DNA of 27,731 nt from CAYPCH01 sp964409165 (lineage in GTDB: Bacteria > Bacillota > Clostridia > Acetivibrionales > Acetivibrionaceae). Numbering within the stretch: position 1 is the first letter of the stretch; each line of letters opens with the position of its first letter. Below are positions 1-7,692 of the stretch, piece after piece. The notes below the pieces were generated by a model. It ran no database searches. It worked only from the letters and a program-made list of their open reading frames with translations, and was not told the DNA's origin. The stretch lies in contig CAYPCH010000043.1 in NCBI GenBank assembly GCA_964409165.1, positions 1-27,731 of the forward strand, given 5' to 3'. The translations under genes were made by a program, and so were the position numbers.

Positions 1-250
1 AGCCTCCGCCATTTAAATTTGTAATCCCTGCCGCATTACTGGTCTTATAATATCCTGATATTGTCCATACATCCCCTGCTTTACAATTAAACAAACCATT
101 ATAGCTGTTTTGCCAACCATGCCATTGATTAGCCGTTCCCGTCTTCGTCAACTTCCATGTTTTTAAACCACTAACTGGTCCCGACTCAGTCGCTGATACA
201 TCTTGCACAAGACCTCCATTATTACCACTCGGAGCATATGTTGCTTTATT
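1..250 (-). repeat. 159-aa tandem repeat, unit 3 (cut by window edge)
   Basis: The first 83 residues of a third unit, reading NKATYAPSGNNGG through WTISGYYKTSNAAG, then cut by the left edge. It is closer to unit 2 than to unit 1 (shared SGPVSGLKTWKLTKTG), which suggests the array grew toward the C-terminus. The total copy number is unknown. Confidence 0.88.
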
Positions 251-3200
251 TTCACTGCTCAAATATTCTGTCTTAACCCACTGAAGTCCATTCATATACA
301 TGACTCCTGCTGACGTTGAGTAATTCCATGACGGTCCATCCCATACTATTGCATTAGTCATATCCTCATTTGCTCTTATTTTACAGTAAAAGTAATGCCA
401 GTTTCCATCAGCCATTATCTGCAAACTTGATTCTAATAACGTTGTATTATATAGTTCTGACCAATCATATTTATAAAACCTTCCGGCAGATAAATTTGTT
501 AAACCAGCTGCATTGTTCGTTTTATAATATCCCGATATCGTCCAAATATCTCCTGCTTTACAATTAAATGCACCATTATAACTGCTTTCCCAACCATGAA
601 ATTGGTTTGCTGACCCTGTCTTTGTAAGCTTCCATGTTTTTAAACCACTTACAGGACCAGATTCAGTTGCTGATACATCTTGCACAAGGCCTCCGTTATT
701 ACTGTAAGGAGTATATGTTGCTTTATTTTCACTACTCAAATATTCTGTCTTAACCCACTGAAGGCCATTAATGTACATGACTCCTGCTGACGTTGAGTAA
801 TTCCATGATGGTCCATCCCATACTATTGCATCTGTCATATCTTCGTTTGCTCTTATTTTGCAGTAAAAGTAATGCCAGTTTCCATCAGCTGTTATATTGA
901 GATTTGATTCCAGCAATGTCGTATCATATAACGCTGTCCATTCAGGCTTATAAAACCTTCCTGCACTCAAATTTCCTATTCCTGCCGAATTACTCGTCTT
1001 ATAATATCCTGATATTGTCCATATATCCCCTGCTTTACAGTTGAATGCACCATTATAACCTCCTTCCCATCCATGGAATTGGTTCGCTGTACCTGTCTTT
1101 GTAAACTTCCATGTTTTCGTATTATTATCTGGCCCCGGCTCGGTTGCTGATACATCTTGTACTAAGCCTCCGTTATTACAGTAAGGTGTATACGTTGCTT
1201 TATTCTTATTATACGTCAAGGGATTTCCAATTGAATCATAGGTTATCGATTTACCGTCAAAGTTAACCAATTTATCCTTCCAGGTTGAATCATATGTATT
1301 AGCAGACGTCTTTAAAGGATTTGATGGTGTTCCTGTTGTGTAAGGGTATATAGTTTTGGTCTGCAAATTACCGCCTTTATCATATGAGTAGACTATAGTC
1401 TTGCCAAGTTCCTGATTATCTTCCCTTACAACTTCATTTATCTCATTGTAATAGTACTTTATTAATTTACCGTTTTGTGTAATAGTTTCAATATTACCGT
1501 TTGCATCATATGTATAGTTAATTGAACTCCCGTTATTATTAATGGATTTCAAGCGGTTTGTGGTTGAATTGCTTCCATAAGCTCCATTTTCATAGGTTAA
1601 AGAAGTATTGTACTGGTTGCTTCCAGTATCAACATTATAACTAAATAGCCTTCCTATTTCATCATAATTGTATGTAGTGCAACTTCCGTTATCCGCTGTC
1701 ACCGTTTTCATCCGACTGTCGCCATCATAGGTATAATCGGTTGTGTATCCTATGTTGTTTATTTCTTCAGTTATTTTACTTAAATTATTGTCCAGATCAA
1801 AATCATACGCTCTAGTATTGCCGTTTGAATCTTTTTCTTCAGAAAGCCTTTCAGCCATATCGTAGTAGTATTTGTAATTTACTCCGTTTACCAGATCTTC
1901 CTGATAACCCACATTACCGTCTGCATTATAAGCGTACTTGTATCTTGCTGTTCCATTATATTCCTTTTCTGTCACCCTATCAAAGATATCATATGTATAA
2001 CCTACTTTCTGCCCGTTTCCATAGGTTGATTCTTTAAAAAGCCCTGTCCGTGGTTCATAACTGTTGGTTATGAGCGGCTGAGTTCCGACAAGTATTTTAG
2101 TATTGTTTCCGAGCTTATCATACTCAAATTTATAATTAAACCCATTATGGGTTATAGTATCAAGTCTGTCATTTTTATAACCGTAGACATTTCTTATTTC
2201 CTGCCCATCTACCGTCTTGTAAACATCTGTAAGCTGATCGGTATTATTATTGTATTTATATGTAGTTATTTTGTTTTTTGCATCGGTAAAACTTGACAGG
2301 GTCCCTTTTGCATTATCATAATTATATCTTACGGTTTTACCTGAGGGATCTGTCATGGTATCAATATAGTTTCCTCCGGTTTTATAAGTTACGCTTGATT
2401 TTGTAAACAAACTGAATGTATATCCAACTGTAGAAGTAAGCGGATTTCCATAGCTATCATAAGTAAATGAGTATCTAACATTCTCCTGAGAAGTTGCATT
2501 TAATAAATTGTGTTTGCTGTCATAGTTATAGTTAAACTGGTTTCCTTTCGGACTCACAATTCTTTTCAAATCATTGCTTCCATTATAAGTAAACTGCGAA
2601 TTCTGGCTTGCAAGACTTGTTGAAGATACCAGATTGCCGTTATCATCATACTGATAACTGTTTCCAAATTCCTCTTTATACAATTGTATACCGTCAAACC
2701 AAGCTGTATTTGCATTATCACTGTAATGTAATTTTATTGCAATCTCTGTGTAGTTAAATGTTGATACGAAAGCTCTTCGACAAACATAGCTCCAATCTTT
2801 AGAATACTTGTTAAGCTCAATCACTTTAGAATTCCTCCATGTATTCCTATCTGAATCTTTAAACATAATCTGGATTTTGTGTACACCTTTCGGAATTGAA
2901 TCTGCCTTGAACCAACCTCCAAAAGTAAAAATATCTTCTTCTTTCCCATTAATTTTTATGTACTGGGTAAGTACTTTTTTCTTTGTAGTATTACCTTTGA
3001 TTTCAAAGCACTTTTTATCAAGATTCTTTGGATAGTCGGCATCTGTTGATGTTACTAGTTTATCCTCGGTTTCACAAGCTTCCTCCTTTACCCAATAATC
3101 TGGAGTATTGGTGCCATAGCTGAAATCTGCATTTTCAACCAGATTATATCTGTTAGCAACCGCTCCTTCTTCTAGCTGCAACCAATCAAAGCAAGCTGAG

Positions 3201-6196
3201 CCTGTTTCACCTGTTACCGCCAAACATACATCTATGGTATTTGAAGCAGAGTTGGCTGGAACTGTAAAAGTCAATTCATATCTTTCCCAATCTTTGCTAC
3301 CGTTAATATATTCAGAAACTGCTTCCTGTAAAACGCCTGCATCATTTTTATATTTTACAAGCAATGATGCCCCACCATTACTGCTATTAGTTATTCCTAC
3401 TGTTTTTATGTATGCTGAGAATGTATATGTTTTACCCTTTTCAATGCTAATCTGTTGTTTAGCATATTCCCGTCCTGAGGTATTGCTTTTGGTAACCTTT
3501 ACAAACCTATTGCCAATATAATTGGGATCGGTATCATAAGACATGCTTCCTGTAGATCCGCTGTCTGCACCAAGTGTCCAGTTACTATCCACCTCAGCAT
3601 TATGGTTTTTAATATAGTTTATTGTCGTTCTCTGAAGTTTTGATTGAAATCCCAGTTTATTGTTTATATTTGCATCTCTGTTATATTCATAATATTGGGC
3701 ATTTCCTTCATTATCAACAATAGCAACCGTATTACCGTAGTTATTAAATTGATATGTATTCTTTCTTCCCTTTACGTCTGTAAAAGTGGTACTGAAATAA
3801 CCATAAGATAAACCCATCTCATTTCCCAATGTTCCGTCCGTATTGGATTCACTGACCTTCTTAACAAGGTTCGCTGGCCCCGAATAATATTCATAGTATA
3901 ATTTATATCCGTCAAAGTTTATTATACTCTTCAAAGTATTATTGGAGTAATACTCATACTGCGTATACTTTGAGTCTGGATAAATAATCTTTGTAAGCCT
4001 GTTACTTGTGTACTGGTAAACTGTTTCCCTGCCTGCAGGGTCGATAATGCCTGAAAGAAGCCCATATGAGTAATTCAATGTTGTTGTCCTGCCTGCTCCG
4101 TCTGTAATAGTACTAAGCAACTTTTTACTACCGGTGGTAAATGTACATTCAATCCTATTTCCGTTTGCATCTTCCATAGCCATCAAATTACCGTCTTCAT
4201 TAAAGTACATATGATTATCATACTTGTCTATCATTTCATAAAGATAGTCATACCCTAAAGTGTAATAGTAGTATGAATCATAAATTATTGTATACCCATA
4301 CCCTGCCTCATCTTTATACTCGCAACTGAGTGGTGCAACACCTGTTCTGATAAAATATATCTTTGTGCCGTCTTCATCTATATAATATGCCTTATCTCCC
4401 ATTAGTACAATTTTTTGGTTCATGCTGAGTCTCCAGCCATTGCCGTATCCAATATTTTCATTTTTAGTTGAACCGTTGAAAACATGTGTCAAGTTTATAG
4501 GCAACCTGTTTCCGTTTTCAACCACATCACTGTGGGTTACAACAAGATTACCTGTAGCATCATTGATATAAGCCGTTCCTGCTCTTCCTGCATCCTGTGA
4601 ATGGTAAGTCCAGTATCCTTCCAGTCCTGCTGCATTTATGTATGTAATTGTAATTTGGGGACGATAAGCTGAACTACTATAATTGGAAGAATAAAATTTA
4701 TCAGTACTTCCAACGTCGCTTCTCTGCTCTAATACAACACCATAATTATTTCCATATCTGTGCCATTCGTTAAAAATACCTGTTATATCCAGCTTCTTGG
4801 TAGTGGTACTGGTTGAAAAATCCTGCCATACAGGGTCGTATGCCGGCTTATTGTTCCAGGTAATAGTTTGTTCATTCCAAGGTCCAAGAACCTTATGCAC
4901 ACTCACCTTGGTATGTTTATTATACTCTTCTCTGCTTAGCTTAAGTATAGCACTTGTAACCATATCAGATGACTCTAAATTCGGCATATCGAATGATAAA
5001 TATGCCAATCTCGAACCGCTCTCAACATACATAATATTTGAACTGCCATAGTTATTGTTTGGAGCGCCAGAACTCACATAGCTGTCGTTTATTGGGCTTA
5101 TTCCTTCAATTATAGGATCGATTGTTACCGGATATTTTCTCTCAGCATTGTTTAGCCATTCATTGTCTGGTATGATTGTTAAAATATAACCTTTCTCTTC
5201 CTTAGAAAAAGCCACTTCTATATCATGGCTTTCTGTACCATCAGAATCAAACATAAAAGGTGCAGGCATAATAAAGATTTCATTTTCTTTATCTTTGGGA
5301 TCATAAAAAGCAATTGAATTATTACTCATAAGCTCAGCTTCAAGGTTCTTTACATTAAAATTAAAAGTAAAAGAAGGAGCCTCAAGTTTCTCTTTCAATA
5401 TGATGTTCTCTTTCAATTCATTCGATAGAATTTCATATTGCAGGTCTACACCTGAATATATGTTTTGAAAGTATACAGAAGATGTTACAGTTTCTACTGC
5501 TTTAATGCTTTCATTTTTACTAAGCAAATTCAGATTTACTTTGTCTTCTTTGTTCCTATATTCTCCACTGACATCATTAAACTTTTTGCCATTCCTGTTG
5601 TTGGATTTTTTATTTACGGATATGTTCTCTTTTCCTTTATCAATACCTTTAGAAGAATAAACAGATGAGCTAACATCCATAGCCTCATACTTTTTTGTTT
5701 CTAAATCATTCTCAATTCCCCATGATATCTCATACTTATCCTTTTTTATACTAACAAGCTTATTTGCCGAAGCCTTTTTTGCTATCCTCACTTTAAAGTC
5801 ATTTGCCTTGTTTTCCAGCACATCATTATTCTCTTCATCCTTTTGTTCCACAATGCTGTTGTCTATTTCCTTCCACTCGTCACCATCCTTGTAGTGTACG
5901 TTTTCTGGATAAATAGCAGCTACAAAAGACCCATCATCCCTCAAAAAATGTTTTACATTTCTTTCTCTCTTTTCCACCACTTCACCAATTATATCGGGTT
6001 CCATTTCACTGTCCACAGCACCATTGTCTGCCACTGTATCCTCGCTAATGTCCGGCAATACTTCCTGTGTTTCACTCACTGCTTCTCCAGGACCTCTACC
6101 ATTCTTCTTTTCTGCAAATACATCCACCTGCAAAACTGTCAATAAAAATGTTACAACCAATACAATTGATATGAGTTTTTGAAACTTCCTCACCAA
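1..6196 (-). CDS. Giant secreted RHS/YD-repeat protein with DNRLRE-like and carbohydrate-binding-like modules (3' end off window)
   Basis: The minus frame is open from the start codon to the left edge, over 2,060 codons, so the gene is partial. Numbering from the GTG at 6193, residues 1-27 are a signal peptide (cleavage after VFA) and an acidic linker follows. At about 365-515 is a DNRLRE-like (CBM96-like) domain, including DPIIEGISPINDSYVSSG. At about 545-570 is a DUF6531-like stretch (GNLVVTHSDVVENGNRLPIN). YD repeats such as INYTYDANGNIETIT fill about 655-860 and 1175-1655. They are interrupted at about 863-1178 by two galactose-binding-like modules, and tandem 159-residue units follow from about 1664. 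RHS/YD proteins of Gram-positive bacteria are secreted or wall-associated and often carry a variable C-terminal toxin or adhesin. That part is not visible here, so I assign no toxin. No frameshift was seen. Confidence 0.88.
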   Translation of the reverse strand, partial: MVRKFQKLISIVLVVTFLLTVLQVDVFAEKKNGRGPGEAVSETQEVLPDISEDTVADNGAVDSEMEPDIIGEVVEKRERNVKHFLRDDGSFVAAIYPENVHYKDGDEWKEIDNSIVEQKDEENNDVLENKANDFKVRIAKKASANKLVSIKKDKYEISWGIENDLETKKYEAMDVSSSVYSSKGIDKGKENISVNKKSNNRNGKKFNDVSGEYRNKEDKVNLNLLSKNESIKAVETVTSSVYFQNIYSGVDLQYEILSNELKENIILKEKLEAPSFTFNFNVKNLEAELMSNNSIAFYDPKDKENEIFIMPAPFMFDSDGTESHDIEVAFSKEEKGYILTIIPDNEWLNNAERKYPVTIDPIIEGISPINDSYVSSGAPNNNYGSSNIMYVESGSRLAYLSFDMPNLESSDMVTSAILKLSREEYNKHTKVSVHKVLGPWNEQTITWNNKPAYDPVWQDFSTSTTTKKLDITGIFNEWHRYGNNYGVVLEQRSDVGSTDKFYSSNYSSSAYRPQITITYINAAGLEGYWTYHSQDAGRAGTAYINDATGNLVVTHSDVVENGNRLPINLTHVFNGSTKNENIGYGNGWRLSMNQKIVLMGDKAYYIDEDGTKIYFIRTGVAPLSCEYKDEAGYGYTIIYDSYYYYTLGYDYLYEMIDKYDNHMYFNEDGNLMAMEDANGNRIECTFTTGSKKLLSTITDGAGRTTTLNYSYGLLSGIIDPAGRETVYQYTSNRLTKIIYPDSKYTQYEYYSNNTLKSIINFDGYKLYYEYYSGPANLVKKVSESNTDGTLGNEMGLSYGYFSTTFTDVKGRKNTYQFNNYGNTVAIVDNEGNAQYYEYNRDANINNKLGFQSKLQRTTINYIKNHNAEVDSNWTLGADSGSTGSMSYDTDPNYIGNRFVKVTKSNTSGREYAKQQISIEKGKTYTFSAYIKTVGITNSSNGGASLLVKYKNDAGVLQEAVSEYINGSKDWERYELTFTVPANSASNTIDVCLAVTGETGSACFDWLQLEEGAVANRYNLVENADFSYGTNTPDYWVKEEACETEDKLVTSTDADYPKNLDKKCFEIKGNTTKKKVLTQYIKINGKEEDIFTFGGWFKADSIPKGVHKIQIMFKDSDRNTWRNSKVIELNKYSKDWSYVCRRAFVSTFNYTEIAIKLHYSDNANTAWFDGIQLYKEEFGNSYQYDDNGNLVSSTSLASQNSQFTYNGSNDLKRIVSPKGNQFNYNYDSKHNLLNATSQENVRYSFTYDSYGNPLTSTVGYTFSLFTKSSVTYKTGGNYIDTMTDPSGKTVRYNYDNAKGTLSSFTDAKNKITTYKYNNNTDQLTDVYKTVDGQEIRNVYGYKNDRLDTITHNGFNYKFEYDKLGNNTKILVGTQPLITNSYEPRTGLFKESTYGNGQKVGYTYDIFDRVTEKEYNGTARYKYAYNADGNVGYQEDLVNGVNYKYYYDMAERLSEEKDSNGNTRAYDFDLDNNLSKITEEINNIGYTTDYTYDGDSRMKTVTADNGSCTTYNYDEIGRLFSYNVDTGSNQYNTSLTYENGAYGSNSTTNRLKSINNNGSSINYTYDANGNIETITQNGKLIKYYYNEINEVVREDNQELGKTIVYSYDKGGNLQTKTIYPYTTGTPSNPLKTSANTYDSTWKDKLVNFDGKSITYDSIGNPLTYNKNKATYTPYCNNGGLVQDVSATEPGPDNNTKTWKFTKTGTANQFHGWEGGYNGAFNCKAGDIWTISGYYKTSNSAGIGNLSAGRFYKPEWTALYDTTLLESNLNITADGNWHYFYCKIRANEDMTDAIVWDGPSWNYSTSAGVMYINGLQWVKTEYLSSENKATYTPYSNNGGLVQDVSATESGPVSGLKTWKLTKTGSANQFHGWESSYNGAFNCKAGDIWTISGYYKTNNAAGLTNLSAGRFYKYDWSELYNTTLLESSLQIMADGNWHYFYCKIRANEDMTNAIVWDGPSWNYSTSAGVMYMNGLQWVKTEYLSSENKATYAPSGNNGGLVQDVSATESGPVSGLKTWKLTKTGTANQWHGWQNSYNGLFNCKAGDVWTISGYYKTSNAAGITNLNGGG
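251..727 (-). repeat. 159-aa tandem repeat, unit 2
   Basis: Exactly 477 bp downstream of unit 1 and in frame. Landmarks such as the codon for the K of NKATY fall at 1199-1201, 722-724 and 245-247. Protein and DNA are nearly identical to unit 1, with scattered substitutions around the GWESS and LYNTT segments. The even period and lack of spacer indicate duplication by unequal recombination. Confidence 0.9.
728..1204 (-). repeat. 159-aa tandem repeat, unit 1 (first in protein order)
   Basis: A 477-bp in-frame unit that begins at codons for NKATYTPYCNNGG and ends just before the next NKATY. It contains the conserved words GLVQDVSATE, HGWE, FNCKAGD, WTISGYYKT, SAGRFYK, DGNWHYFYCKIRANEDMT and DAIVWDGPSWNYSTSAG. 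The aromatic-rich, Gly-rich pattern resembles galactose-binding/jelly-roll carbohydrate-binding modules, but I do not recognise the family. This is the most diverged of the three visible copies. Confidence 0.9.
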
Positions 6197-6210
6197 TAAA
6201 ACTTCCCCTT
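6194..6210 (-). promoter_or_regulatory. Ribosome binding site deciding the RHS start
   Basis: On the minus strand AAGGGG (6205-6210) stands 8 nt before a TTG (6194-6196) and 11 nt before the adjacent in-frame GTG (6191-6193). Spacing favours TTG. Either start gives the same signal peptide. Confidence 0.6.
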
Positions 6211-6228
6211 AAAATAAAATAATTATAT

Positions 6229-6271
6229 AAAAAAACATACCACGCATATCCTTCTCGAATAAACGCGGTAT
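6229..6271 (-). terminator. Intrinsic terminator in the RHS leader (candidate attenuator)
   Basis: Read as minus-strand RNA, the arm AUACCGCGUUUAUUC pairs with GGAUAUGCGUGGUAU across a GAGAA loop. That is 14 pairs (three G-U) with a single U-U mismatch, followed by G and seven U. It works only in the minus direction, because the G-U pairs become mismatches on the other strand. Its end lies 32 nt before the RHS start codon. It could end the upstream DUF2339-DUF3999 transcript, but it also lies downstream of the best promoter for the RHS gene. Confidence 0.75.
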
Positions 6272-6373
6272 ACCAATTATATCCTTACAAAATCTGATAC
6301 CTCATAGTACTGACGCTACCCGACTTATACTTACGATAATACAATTATAAATAACTGAATAATATGGGCGTAA

Positions 6374-6390
6374 TATACAAGTATTATACA
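6374..6390 (-). promoter_or_regulatory. Direct repeat TGTATA-N5-TGTATA over the -10 box
   Basis: Two identical TGTATA half-sites with an 11-bp period overlap the -10 box and start point of the predicted RHS promoter. An 11-bp period is typical of OmpR-family dimers binding direct repeats. Each half differs from the WalR half-site TGTWAH by one base, so the regulator is not assigned. Confidence 0.35.
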
Positions 6391-6411
6391 TACTTTCAGT
6401 TAACATGTAAA
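6383..6411 (-). promoter_or_regulatory. Sigma-A promoter for the RHS gene
   Basis: On the minus strand TTTACA (6406-6411), a 17-nt spacer and TATAAT (6383-6388) match the housekeeping consensus closely. Transcription would start near 6376, giving a leader of about 180 nt before the RHS start. The leader includes the terminator at 6229-6271. Confidence 0.65.
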
Positions 6412-6489
6412 TATGCGTCAGGCAAAATTCTACAATTCATTTAAAAACAGTTTCCAAACCATCTATCCATAGATACTCACCAAACAAAT

Positions 6490-7692
6490 CTACTTCTTGA
6501 GCTTCAAAAACAGTATCACTCCCATAATCACAGCAACTGCCGTAATGGTAATATTGAAAATCAACTTGTAGTCGTACGGTGGCTGGGAATCCTCGTCAGA
6601 TACGATATACTCCTCCTTTATATCCTTGACACTCAATATGTCATATCCTTCATTCAGAATCTGCTCCTTATAATTTGATATATCATAGCTCTTTGGAATG
6701 CTCATTACAACATTGCCAAACTTCAAGGCATAATTCTCCTGTTTTGAACCCTCAAATATCAATTCATCAACCAAGTATTCCGCCTCAATCCCCTGTATAT
6801 TTACAGGCTTGTCGTCCTGGTTGTCAATAACAATTTCAGAAATCCCGTATCCTACCCTGTAATTATCCAGTTGAAGGGTAAGATCCTGATACCGGGTATT
6901 TTCAAAATCCAGATTGTAAAGCATTTTTGATACCCTGTTATCAAAAGTTACATTCCTTTTAAACATGCTGTCGGTTTTCAATGTAACACTTAACAGTTTC
7001 AGGTTTTTGAATTCCGGAACTTTTATTACTGTTTTTCTTTCCTTCTCCTCAACAGTATATTCCGGAGAAATGGTACTAGAAAAGTATGCTCTTTCCATCA
7101 ATACTTTATTGTACTTTAATTCCACCGAAGCAAAAGAGATTTTCTCCAGGTTGTTGGATATTCTGAAACGGTAGAAAGGGTATTTTTTTATACTGTTAAA
7201 ATAAATCCCGGGCTTTTTGTTGCCGCCGACACTATACAGAATATCATCCTTTACCTTTTCCCATCTCACATTATCGTAGCTTCCCAGAACCTCTACTTCC
7301 TTTGCAAAGCCCTCCATTCCGGTTTCTATTTCAATTGATGTTGCTATGACATCTTCATTCTGAGGGTTTACAAGCCCATAGTCATAATAAAAGTCTTCAT
7401 CCTTAACATATGAGTTTATGAGCGTCATCTCATAGGTTCTTTTTTCCTCCTTTCCAACCTCGGTATAGCTGTTTATGAAAAAAGGTACCGGCTCATTGTT
7501 ATTATCATAGATGGCAACATCAGCCATGTTTTGTCTTATATTGTTGTAGACTTCTGCGTCAAGCCTCACAGCCTTATATTTTCTGTCCCCCTTGTTTTCT
7601 ATAGACGCACTGTGGGAAAAATCAAGGGCATATACAAAATTGCCGGTCAGAACAATTAATGCAATCAAACTAACTATCAGCTTTTTTATCAT
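6490..7692 (-). CDS. DUF3999 family membrane-anchored extracytoplasmic protein
   Basis: A 400-residue protein with a signal peptide (about 1-22, ending VYA), a long beta-rich extracytoplasmic region and one C-terminal membrane segment (about 378-397) ending in KLKK. The segments ALDFSHSASIENKGDRKYKAVRLDAEVY and EIETGMEGFAKEVEVLGSYDNVRW have the pattern of DUF3999 proteins, which resemble discoidin-like sandwiches. Its ATG lies inside the 3' end of the DUF2339 gene (23-bp overlap), with AGAGGT just upstream, so translation is probably coupled. DUF3999 and DUF2339 genes are commonly adjacent. A joint envelope role is inferred and the biochemical function is unknown. Confidence 0.75.
   Translation of the reverse strand: MIKKLIVSLIALIVLTGNFVYALDFSHSASIENKGDRKYKAVRLDAEVYNNIRQNMADVAIYDNNNEPVPFFINSYTEVGKEEKRTYEMTLINSYVKDEDFYYDYGLVNPQNEDVIATSIEIETGMEGFAKEVEVLGSYDNVRWEKVKDDILYSVGGNKKPGIYFNSIKKYPFYRFRISNNLEKISFASVELKYNKVLMERAYFSSTISPEYTVEEKERKTVIKVPEFKNLKLLSVTLKTDSMFKRNVTFDNRVSKMLYNLDFENTRYQDLTLQLDNYRVGYGISEIVIDNQDDKPVNIQGIEAEYLVDELIFEGSKQENYALKFGNVVMSIPKSYDISNYKEQILNEGYDILSVKDIKEEYIVSDEDSQPPYDYKLIFNITITAVAVIMGVILFLKLKK

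Noticed and set aside
1..1204. Regular 477-bp repeats as a possible CRISPR or mobile element
   Set aside because: The units are contiguous, in frame and coding, without spacers or terminal inverted repeats.
1..6196. Many short plus-strand frames (for example 3234-3521 and 5843-6145)
   Set aside because: They lie opposite the continuous RHS frame, have no ribosome sites and encode low-complexity hydrophobic or Cys-rich peptides.
6255..6285. Minus-strand UUGGUAUACCGCG before the terminator resembles the T-box motif UGGNACCGCG
   Set aside because: Two extra bases break the UGGN bulge, the leader of about 180 nt is short for a full T-box, no specifier stem is evident, and the gene is not an amino-acid or tRNA-synthetase gene. 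ACCGCG is explained by the terminator arm.
6440..6480. Small palindromes after the DUF3999 stop codon as a terminator
   Set aside because: Stems are 4-6 bp with 2-nt loops and no clean T-run. The hairpin at 6229-6271 is far stronger.
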